From positions 310,001 through 374,000 of the forward strand of contig NW_024881978.1 in the NCBI RefSeq assembly GCF_019059575.1: a DNA stretch of 64,000 nucleotides. The letters are read 5' to 3'. This DNA comes from Amphibalanus amphitrite (taxonomy: Eukaryota > Arthropoda > Thecostraca > Balanomorpha > Balanidae). This document shows positions 43,386-53,300 of the stretch, piece after piece. The notes beneath the pieces are model-generated. The model made no database searches. It had not been told where the DNA came from and saw nothing but the letters and a program-made list of their open reading frames with translations. A program made the position numbers and the translations under genes. Position 1 is the first letter of the stretch. Each line of letters starts with the position of its first letter.

Positions 43386-46300
43386 GAGGCGCGCTACCGA
43401 CGGTGCAGCTGCTGGTGAATGGGCAGCGCAGAGTGGCTGTTATCGACTCGGGCTGCAGCTGCACCATCATCCACGAGTCGTGCTGCGCGAGCTGGAGACG
43501 GTGCGGCGTGACTGTAATGGCCGTCAACGGGTCCCGGCTGCCAAGCAGCGGAGTAACGGAGGTGGCGGTTCAGCTGAAGAGCGGCGGGCCCGCGGTGACG
43601 CTCAGCGCCGTGGTAGTGCCGGACAAACCACTGGGCGTGGATATGCTGGTGGGGATGACCGGCATCGCGGCGCTGGGCGGGGTGACAGTGCGGGCGGCGG
43701 ACGATGTGGTGTTCGGTGCCAGCGAGAGGCCCGACGTGGCCGTGCCGGGCCCGGGAGGGGTGCCGCCGCGATGCAGCGCCGTGACGCCCCCGGCGTTGAC
43801 CGTGGAAGAGCGAGACTTCACGGTCACTTATGACGCGAAAAGTCAACACTGGACGGTGGCGTGGAAGTGGCGGAACGGGGCGGAGCCAGGGTGCGTGAGG
43901 AACGGTGTCCCCCAGTACGGCGTGCCGGCCGAGGCACGGCAGGAGTTTGATGCTGAACTCCGTACATGGATCGACAACGGCTGGCTGGAGCCGTACGACG
44001 AGACGGTGGACGGGCCGCCGCGCGGGCTGATCCCTCTCATGGCTGTTGAACAGCAGAACAAGACTAAAGTACGACCAGTCTTAGACTGCCGCGAGCTCAA
44101 CAGCCATGTGGAGGCACACACGGCCGACGCTGACGTATGTGCCGACACGCTGAGGAAATGGCGGCGGCACGGGGCCAACGTCGCCGTCGTCGACCTGAAG
44201 AGGGCGTACTTGCAGCTCAGGACCGATCGTCGGCTGTGGCCGTTTCAGACAGTCGTGATTGATGGCCAAAGGTACGCTCTTACCCGTGTCGGATTCGGGC
44301 TCAACGTCGCGCCTCTCATCATGAAGGCGGTGGTGCGGACGGTGCTGCAACAGGACCCAGTGATGCAGGGCGCCGTCATACCGTACGTCGACGATCTGTG
44401 CGTCAATGAGGACGTGGTGAGCGCGGAGCGCGTGATCGCCCACTTCGCGAGCTATGGGCTCCAGTGTAAGCCGCCGGAGCGGGCTGCGGACGGAGCGCGG
44501 CTGCTGGGACTGCGTGTGGAGCCAGTCGGGGGTGGGCTGGCCTGGAGGCGTGACAACCCAGTCGGCTCACCGCCCGCGGCAATGACGCGGCGCTCCGTGT
44601 TTTCATGGTGTGGTCGTATCGTGGCGCACCTGCCGGTCTGCGGTTGGCTGAGACCAGCGACAGCGTGGCTGAAGCGTCGTGTCAACTCTCTCACACGCGG
44701 GTGGGATGACGTCACACACGACGCGGCCCTGCGGGAACAGCTGAAGCACGTGGCTGAGCGACTGGCGAGCGAGGACCCGGCCCGTGGGCAGTGGTGCGTG
44801 ACTGGGCACCGCGCCGTACTGTGGACGGACGCCAGCTCGATAGCCGCCGGCGTCGTGCTGGAGAGCGAGGGAGGTGACGTCATCGAGGACGCGTGCTGGC
44901 TCCGCCGGGACGAGGCCACCCACATCAACATGGCGGAGCTCGACGCCGCCGTGCGGGGCATCAACCTGGCCCTGGCGTGGGACATGAAGACCATCGAGCT
45001 GAAGACGGACTCCGCCACTGTTCACCGGTGGGTCAGCGACGCTCTGAGCGGGCGCGCGAGACTGCGAACCAAGGCACATGGAGAGATGCTTATCCGCCGG
45101 CGGGTCGACGTCATCAGGCAGCTGGTCGCAGAGCTGGGCATTTCTCTCACCGTGTCTCTAGTCCGCTCGTCTCAGAACCGTTCGGACACGCTGACCCGAG
45201 TGCCGTCCCTGTGGTTGCGTCAGGACTCGCAGCCAGCGGACCAGCGGCCGAGCGATGGACAGCCAGTGGCAGCAGCGGCAGTGGTTGGATCGGAAGTGGG
45301 AGACGGCGGCGGCGCCGTTACCGTGGACTTCCGACAGGCCGTCACTGACGTACATGTCAGGGCGGGTCACCCGGGTGTCCGACGAACGCTGTATTTCGCG
45401 CGTCGGGATGTGTCATCGTCGATTTCCCGGAAAGTGGTCAGGGAAGTGGTGACGGCCTGTGACGTCTGCCGCGCGGTTGACCCGGCGCCGGTGACCTGGA
45501 GGCACGGGTCGCTGGCTGTGGAGGGGACGTGGGACCGGCTGGCCATCGATGTCACGCACTACGGTGGTCAGTCCTACTTGTCGGTGATAGACTGTGGCCC
45601 GTCACGGTTTTGTGTGTGGAGGCTGCTGCGGCGGTCGGACGCGGCGACAGTCACGAGTGAACTCGAACAAGTGTTCGCGGAGCGAGGCGCACCGGCTGAG
45701 CTTCTGGCGGACAACGACACCGCTTTCCGCAGTCGTCAGTTCGCCGCTTTCGCTGCCCGCTGGGGAGTGCTGCTGCGTTTCCGCGCAGTGCATCGCCCCA
45801 GCGGGAACTCCATCGTGGAGCGGAACCACCGCAGTGTCAAAGTGATCGCGGCGCGGAAGAAGTGTGGCATCGGAGAGGCCGTGCACCTGTACAATATCAC
45901 GCCCCGTGACGGCGGGACGGCGGCTGAGGCGCCCGCCAACGGCATCTACCGCTACCCTGTGAGGGACGCCGTGAGACAAAGAGCTACCGCCGGAGCGTCC
46001 GAGGAGGCCGTGATAGGACGGCCGCCAGCCCGGCGGGAGGGCGACTTCCAGGTGGGGGACGCCGTGTGGGTGAGGCGGCCGGGCACCCGCTGCACCGAGC
46101 GGTCGGTTCGAGGAACGGTGTCTGGCGTGGTGTCGCCGCAGGTGGTTGAAGTGGGCGGCGTGCCTTGGCACATCAGAGACCTCCGCCACTGCGGTGACAC
46201 CGGGGGACCAGCAGCAGGCCCTCGGACCCCCGACCGGGGCAGCGGGGGCCCACAGGAAGCGGAGGAGGACCGTGCCGGGTCCCCGATCGTCATGACATTC

Positions 46301-46516
46301 GGTTATGAGGGCGATGGCGCGCCGGGGCGCCCGGTGGAGGAGGCTGATGATGCGGGTGGTGAATGCGGCCGGTCTGAGAGCGACAGCGGCGAAAGGGTGG
46401 TGCGCCGAGGTCAGCGTAATCGGCGGCCGCCTGACTTCTTCGGCCACGTGGTGCCGATTGATGCGTTAAACAGCAGCAGCGGAAGTGATGATCTTGAGGA
46501 TCAGGGTGAGGTGTAG
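43331..46516 (+). CDS. pol: Retrotransposon Pol: protease, RT, RNase H, integrase
   Basis: About 1,061 residues beyond the frameshift. The protease has the active-site triad in AVIDSGCS. The reverse transcriptase has VRPVLDCRELN, VDLKRAYLQL, GFGLNVAP and the catalytic YVDD (44384-44395). RNase H shows WTDASS, INMAELDA, KTDSATV and NRSDTLTR. The integrase has a zinc-binding HHCC (HVRAGH, CDVC) followed by IDVTHYG, LADNDTAF and NSIVERNH, the D,D-35-E triad. A GDxVWVR segment and an acidic tail follow. The domain order is that of Ty3-type elements. The stop codon TAG (46514-46516) lies inside the 3' LTR, which begins at 46512. Confidence 0.93.
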   Translation, partial: RVRRGGVCANLLSGSPRVRGALPTVQLLVNGQRRVAVIDSGCSCTIIHESCCASWRRCGVTVMAVNGSRLPSSGVTEVAVQLKSGGPAVTLSAVVVPDKPLGVDMLVGMTGIAALGGVTVRAADDVVFGASERPDVAVPGPGGVPPRCSAVTPPALTVEERDFTVTYDAKSQHWTVAWKWRNGAEPGCVRNGVPQYGVPAEARQEFDAELRTWIDNGWLEPYDETVDGPPRGLIPLMAVEQQNKTKVRPVLDCRELNSHVEAHTADADVCADTLRKWRRHGANVAVVDLKRAYLQLRTDRRLWPFQTVVIDGQRYALTRVGFGLNVAPLIMKAVVRTVLQQDPVMQGAVIPYVDDLCVNEDVVSAERVIAHFASYGLQCKPPERAADGARLLGLRVEPVGGGLAWRRDNPVGSPPAAMTRRSVFSWCGRIVAHLPVCGWLRPATAWLKRRVNSLTRGWDDVTHDAALREQLKHVAERLASEDPARGQWCVTGHRAVLWTDASSIAAGVVLESEGGDVIEDACWLRRDEATHINMAELDAAVRGINLALAWDMKTIELKTDSATVHRWVSDALSGRARLRTKAHGEMLIRRRVDVIRQLVAELGISLTVSLVRSSQNRSDTLTRVPSLWLRQDSQPADQRPSDGQPVAAAAVVGSEVGDGGGAVTVDFRQAVTDVHVRAGHPGVRRTLYFARRDVSSSISRKVVREVVTACDVCRAVDPAPVTWRHGSLAVEGTWDRLAIDVTHYGGQSYLSVIDCGPSRFCVWRLLRRSDAATVTSELEQVFAERGAPAELLADNDTAFRSRQFAAFAARWGVLLRFRAVHRPSGNSIVERNHRSVKVIAARKKCGIGEAVHLYNITPRDGGTAAEAPANGIYRYPVRDAVRQRATAGASEEAVIGRPPARREGDFQVGDAVWVRRPGTRCTERSVRGTVSGVVSPQVVEVGGVPWHIRDLRHCGDTGGPAAGPRTPDRGSGGPQEAEEDRAGSPIVMTFGYEGDGAPGRPVEEADDAGGECGRSESDSGERVVRRGQRNRRPPDFFGHVVPIDALNSSSGSDDLEDQGEV

Positions 46517-46782
46517 TCTGTGTCTTAGTCATTGCGTGGTTCGAGCGATGATGGTGCGCGTCGTATTGCGAGCCAGGGTCTTATGGCGACGGTGAGTCGG
46601 CGGAGGGAGAAATTGATCAGCCTTTGTCTAGGGTTCAGAATGACGTGATATGACGTGATATGACGTGTACAGAGGTATGATCTAGGCTAATGTGGTGAAG
46701 CCGGGCAGTGCGCTCCGGGACACGAGCGGGTACGGGTGTGAATAGAGGCATCTGAGTGTACTGGACTTTTTGCATTACTACA
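46512..46782 (+). repeat. 3' LTR, 271 bp
   Basis: Identical in appearance to the 5' LTR. It begins two bases before the pol stop codon. A weak purine-rich stretch (GAGGATCAGGGTGAGG) immediately upstream may act as the polypurine tract and is itself coding. ACCTG follows as the target duplication. Confidence 0.95.
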
Positions 46783-46787
46783 ACCTG

Positions 46788-47050
46788 GTGGAAACTGTTA
46801 ACCGATGAGCCGCGGGTGACCGCTATATCGGTGATCGTCGTTGACCATGTCGGGCCGGCGCGGCGGGGAGGGGTCGGTGTTTGTTGCTGGTGACAGCGTG
46901 GCGACTCGCTGTGACCGCGGGGAGTAGCCGCGGGGGTGGTCGGTCGGCCCGGGCGGCACCGGTCGCAGACGGTCCCAGTGCGTCTGCCCCGACCGGTCCG
47001 ACGGCGGACAGCACCTCCAGCGCTGGCGGCCCGGCGGCCGGCAAGCCATG
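46788..47050 (+). promoter_or_regulatory. Probable promoter/5'UTR exon of K2P channel gene
   Basis: A strongly GC-rich stretch ends in a good donor, CCATG|GTGAGT, at 47050/47051. The next acceptor, TTTCCAG, ends at 47304, and the channel start codon follows at 47356. It reads as a non-coding first exon, with a short upstream frame starting at its last three bases. The retrotransposon ends only six bases before it, so part of the promoter may have been displaced upstream of the element. Confidence 0.45.
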
Positions 47051-47355
47051 GTGAGTGGGCGGAGGTGACGAGCTAATTCTGCAGACTTACGGTTACGTAA
47101 CATAACGTATGTGGTGTTCAATTGACACTGATTACTTCAGGCACACTGCCATCTGTCTTACTCTCACTTGAACATATAATTCTCCTGCAGTATCATGAAT
47201 TTACCTAACGGACACTTTGACACTGGCATTACACAAATTACTAGCCCATATCGTTGGTTATGTTCGGAAGTGTTAAAGTGTGTAAATACGCGTTCAGTTT
47301 CCAGGTTAGAGGGCGTCTTTAGACAACTCGACCGCCGTCAGTAAGGCGCCCGAAA

Positions 47356-50300
47356 ATGGACTCCAAGGGCTCTAGCAGCCCACTGCTGGACGGTGGCATT
47401 CAGGTAAGACACCGATCTCTAAAATGAAATACAACTTGTTCAAAGTGTGTGAATGCGTGAATAATAAGATCCTAATGAACCTATGGATACCGTATTTGCA
47501 AAAAAAAAAATCAACAAACACATGCATCAATAGCAATAGCTTAACCCTCGCCCTGGTAGGAAGGGGGTCGATGCGATGCCCCCCCCCCCTGAGTTTTTTT
47601 GCGATGGGTGCTGAACTATTGACCGGATCGTGCTGAAGTTTTCAATCTATGGGCATCCGTTGCGCAACTTTTGGTAACAAAATATATTATCGGGTCATGT
47701 CAGATTACCGAGCTACGACGTCATAATAGATACAACTTCCGACCGTTTTTGACAAAATCGTACATTCCGCGTACATACGTGATCTCATCGACAAGAACGA
47801 AACTAACCCGTGTGGTTTATGTCAGATTTGGACAAGAAATGAATCTTTACATTGTATACTAACCTTTCAAAAGTAAACCAAGGTCAAAGACCTCGCATGT
47901 TCACACGCTGACCTCCGTGATATGAACCGTGTTAAGTGTTTTTTTTTTGTCCTGAATCCGAATCTGTGGTTCAATTTTCACCTAAACGCCCTCAAAACTG
48001 TTCCTTGACCTTTACAAGGTCAATAGGTCAATTACGACCGTCCTCACCGGCGGCGGGTGTGACCTGCCGAGTCCCGTGTTCCCGGTGATTACGCCATACC
48101 AGTAATGACTGAAATGCAGTCAGCTATACCTATATCACTTTGTCGCTAATTCGTTGAGAAACACTGTCGTGAAGGTTTCATGTCGGTATCTTTCATAGAT
48201 TCGCCAATATTAGCTATTAAATGATTTGGAAAATTATAGCTTTCCCCGAAATTTGACAATTGACCTGCCATAAGGGGGTCAAATATTGACCTCGGGTCAA
48301 AAATATATCACCAATTACGAGTAGGTACTCGTTGAGAGTAATCGGCTGGTCTTTGTTGCACAGCGTTACGAGGCTTAGTTTCGAAACGCAGGGGTGGGGG
48401 TGGCATCGACCCCCCCCCCCACACACACACATTTTGCCAGACTGCGTTATGAAAAATGCCCTACCATGGCGAGGGTTAAAGTGCAAATGTTACAGAAACG
48501 CATATTTCAAAGATATGCCGGTCTTTACGGAAGAAAGTAATGAAATTGATATTAGAGAGGATGATAAAGAGAGAATAGGAAATACGCAGAAGGAAAGGTA
48601 GAAATATGAACATAGCAACAGACAGGCATTCAACAGTATTCTTACAAATTATTGTGTTTGAATTTTCCTATTGACTCACCATTTCGTTGTAGCCCCCAGC
48701 CATATACCAAGAGCCGACGCCGTTCTACCAGCGTTTCCTGAGGTTCCTATTCGGACATGTCGGCCTGTTCTTTCTCGTGGGTGGAGTCGCCGCCCTTGGT
48801 GAGTGCTTACTGTTGTAAATACCTACCTTACATTGTTGTACATGTTGCATTTTGATTATATCACATACATGACGTCTACGGGCGCATTACATGATTCATG
48901 ATCGCATGACGGCAGCTTTTTCGTTAATTTCATTCATTCCCTCGGTGTCCTGAAGCGTGTGCCAACCATGCACCTGCACGAGTCTAAAATTAAACACTTC
49001 GCCAATATGAGGGGGTAACGGCGAATATGTTCCTCCACGCAGCCTCTACGTTTTTACTTTTTATTAACCCATTGCATGGCATTCACATGCTTTAAAGACA
49101 TGATGAGACATTCATTTACGCCTCTCATAACATTCGAAGGACTGAATGATTCATTTTAGCCTGTCACGCTCTGTAGCGACCTGCGCACGTCGCAATTTCA
49201 TGCCGACTCAAACGACCACCTGTGGACTGGCCGCTGACACAAATCCGACCTGGAACTGAACTAATGTCGGGTATAGATCGGCTCACTCACTGCAGCGAGC
49301 CCCGGGTCGGCGGCTCATATATAATACGCGTGTCCCGTCAATCGTTGTCTGTGTGACCTGGCCCCCGTCCGATGGACGGTACCCCGGCAACGCGGCCAAA
49401 TAGAGGGGGACACTCACGGCCGACTGTCCCTCGGGACATTCGTGTTTATCGGTATGGCACGGTGGGAAAAGCACACGGGGTCACCGCGGAGACGGCCAAA
49501 ACACCACTGCACTATGGTTGGAAACGGCCTCACGGATGGCCGGGGGTCAACGCGAAAAAATGTTTTGCCCATAACTTGTTAATGCGTAGACCGACTGCGA
49601 TGAAACTTTGCATAGGTATACCAGTGTCTTTCGTGCATCATACAGTAACTCAGAAATGACGAGGTCACGTCACGTCACGCGTGTGTGACGTCATCATTGC
49701 AAGTATGTTATAAGTCGCCTATGTCTTTCGTTATGTTATCGATATCGCGAGGCATTTTGAACATGTTTTGAATACTGCTATTACTGAATGGATATTGTTG
49801 TTATGCTTTATGGCAAGACATATCAACGTAGTGACGCACAGTGTCTTACTATTGGTCATAAACGGTCAAAAATTTGGAGAAAGAGTATTTATGATTTTTT
49901 TTTAGATTGGGCAAAAAAGTAAGAAATAAAATGACGATCAAATGACAAAACATGCGTCAGATTAACCCGGCAGTTGCTGGGGTATTTCCCCATCCGCCGT
50001 TTGCCCGGGGGGGGGGGCGTTCAACGCCCCCAGCCGATAACTCGCGAACAAATAGGCGCAGCGAAGCGCACGAGGCGCGGCAAACGAAAGAAGAACGCGA
50101 CGAGACGATTCACATGAATACTTTAAAGTTGAATTTCGAGGTCACAGGTCGGGTCAAGGTCAGGTCAAACACTTGAAATCGGGTTTTCAGTAGCATGGAC
50201 TTTAGAACCTCGCAATCGGTGCCTCGCGTTTCGCGTTTCGATTATATCGTCATCAGTTGGTCCTAAATAAATTCAGTCATCAGTTGGTCCTAAACAATCT

Positions 50301-53300
50301 GTCACAACTGTCACAACCCTTCATATAAGTGCTAAAAGAGTGTCAGATCAATGTAGGGGTCAGTCAAACATAGGCCACTGGCCAGGGTCAAAGTCAGGTC
50401 AATCAGGTAAGCACATAACCCCGAAAATTAAAACTGGTACCTATTCGCAGCCCATGCATGACACATGTTTTATGGGTACTTTTGGGCGTAGAACACGATG
50501 GGGACATTCATTTTATCATACGAGTACGTAGCTGGTTGAAAAAAGATCAATTTCAGAAATGCATGCATCATGGTCGTGAAGTAGTCACGAGAAATTGCCA
50601 ACATTCAGTTCAAGATTTTGGGAAATGTAGAACGATGATCAAAAACCATAGATAGCCATTTGATTTGCCATGGTATTGGCAGTGTAATGGCGTTTACAGC
50701 ATGTCTGTATGTCTGCTCTGTCGGTGGATATCCATATCCATACTCCAGGATATCCATACACGTTTGCACGATATCCATACTCCAGGTGCAGCGGCGAGCA
50801 GTTACTTCTTACGAGGGGTGCGGAGTCGAAGTCAGAGTCGGAGTCAGAGTCGGAGTCGGAGCCAGAGTCGCCCAGAGTCGTGGCAACGAGCCAGGAGTCG
50901 GAGTCGGAGTCGGGGTCGGTCAGGAGCCCGCAGTGGAAGTCGGAGTCGGTCCGAATCGGAACAGCTCCATCACGACTCCGAAACACTGGCAGGGGTCCGG
51001 AGTCGGAGACAGAGTCGGCCGGAGTCATGGCAACGAGTCAGGAGTCGGAGTCGTAGTCGGAGTCGGATTTGGCTCCACCACGACTCCGCAACCCTGCTTC
51101 TTACCATCATTTATAAGGATAAGCGATTGCAAGACTGACGAGTCGACCTGGTGCTAACGAAGCGACGGGTAGGTACGCCTCGGGAGATGAAGCTTCACGG
51201 ACGATTTTGCGCACAAGTGCGCAGTCTGCTTTTACGTTCCCCTTACGCAGAATTGAACAGAGACTTATTCTGCCAAAAAGCTCAATGGAGGTCGATGGAG
51301 AACTTTTTGTATGTCCAATGAAACATAAACGTAATTTTGCAAATATTGCTGTGGTGACACTGCAAACAGAATGCAATGCCGTTCCTGATTTTGAACACGC
51401 ATGGGAAAAAGAGTCACTCCACTCGATAGCCAACATAACAAGGATTATTTTGATATATAATAATCCAGTTTTACAACGTCATGGAGGTACTCCACATGCT
51501 ATCACCAGCGCGGTTGTTTAAACCTTTGACGGCGCACCAAAAAAGCCACTCTCAGAAACTCCCGATTCCACGTACAATAATGGAGACTAAATGCGCAACT
51601 AAATAATTTTTTCTGCCCAATTCAAAACATTTCATCAATTTCCAACAGAATGACACCCCAAATATACATATATTCCGAGATTGCCCACGGCCATCCGTGA
51701 GGCCGTTTCCAACCATAGTGCACTGGGCCGTCCTGGCAACTTCCGCGCCCAAATCGATCACGTGTTTGTCGCAGAAGAAAATTTGCCAGACAAGCGGCCG
51801 AGTGAAAAACAGTTATTACTCGGTATCTGCGACTGTAGCCGCTCGCATGATATGACCGAACTGCAAACATGTTTGCCGCTCTTCAGTAATGCGATGTCAA
51901 CTTGAACTTTGAAGGTCCTTACGCAATCCGTAGTACAAATATGGGAACGAAATTGGTCAGTGGAATCGAGGAAGCCAGAAGGTTTGATTTCTTTCAATGT
52001 TTGTTTTTCTACAGGCCGCTTGTGCCCATTTTCCTTATCTTGACCAGATGGTGCAGAAATGAGTAGCAACATTTTTTTTTATATTGTCCACCGACTAGTC
52101 TCGTTCGCCACATAATAAAAATTGCCAGCCGCCACCGTCCACTTATAAGTGAACACATAAATAGTATGTGCGGCAGAATGATTAATACTACCAAATCAGT
52201 TGGGTGGGGATATTTGAATATTTACAACAAAAAAAGTAGGATGCCGTGCCTATTTTACGAAATTGATCCTTCATCACTAAAATTGGTTCGTAAAAAGACC
52301 CGTCACGCGGCTGCACAATATCATGTATACCACAGTGTATATAAATAATGTATACCTGCGAGACCCATGTTCACGGTGCTGAGCCGATCACGAGCTATTC
52401 CTCAGTACCATTACACACCTCAGCAGCCGCGTCCCTCACGCTCCGGTCTTACTAACCTCAGGAGCGTGGGCGTTTATACAGCTGGAACTGCCGGCCGAGG
52501 AGCAGCGGTTCGCCCTGAAAAAGGTGCGGGCCGCCGACGTAGAGGATGCCTACAACTACATGAGCTCCCTGTTCTGGCACTACCAGGGCAAGAACATGAC
52601 GTTTGTCCAGTGGGACCGTAAGGTGCGTGCATTCGGGCGTTTTCATATGCTCGCCTGCTCCGCATGCGATCCTGTGTGTTATGATGGACATTGCTATAGG
52701 TATTTGGGGCAAGAATAGCGCTAAACGTTGCATGAGCAGCCATTGTGCTAATTTAATGGCACTGTACCTAAATGAAATAGCACTTCTGCAGCTCGTGAAA
52801 ACAAAATGTGCAGCTCGTTTCAAATATGCTCCATGATTTCGTTTTCGTAATAGCTTTAGATAATGACCATGAACGCTTTAAATAGGTCTAAGTGTGTACT
52901 TATTTAGATCCTGCAGTGTCTTGTAGGTAAAAATCTACAATCTATTTTTACGAGAGCGATATCAACACACAAATGATGCATGTAGGTATTTACATACATG
53001 TACAACAACACATGCACATACCAGCTGTATTTCTTTCCTAAAGTTCCCAATAAACTCACTGCACGCACAGGTAAAAGACAACCTTAAAACCATGGAGACC
53101 TTTATCATAAACGCCGTGGAGGCCTACAACTACGACGGCACGGTGAACGACTGGAACTACGACTGGACGTTCCCCAAGTCGCTGCTGTTCACCATCACCA
53201 TCATGACGACGATCGGCTACGGCCACATCTCGCCGGTGACGTTCGCCGGACAGATGTTCACCATCTGCTACGCCATGATCGGCACGCCGCTGCTGCTCGT

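Larger units (their letters stand above)
42340..46782 (+). mobile_element. Complete LTR retrotransposon (Ty3-like domain order)
   Basis: A 4,443-bp element flanked by the 5-bp duplication ACCTG (42335-42339, 46783-46787). The two 271-bp LTRs look identical base for base. It encodes gag and, in the -1 frame, protease, reverse transcriptase, RNase H and integrase in that order, the order of the Ty3 group. No env-like frame is present. Both frames are open over full length, so it may still be active. It sits immediately upstream of the probable promoter region of the potassium channel gene. Confidence 0.95.

Noticed and set aside
45602-46447. 281-codon open frame on -
   Set aside because: It is antisense to the integrase part of pol and arises from high GC; no domain.
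50660-51157. Arg/Ser- or Glu/Ser-rich frames resembling SR proteins
   Set aside because: They are produced by the GGAGTC array of a hAT-type element and are open in several frames at once.
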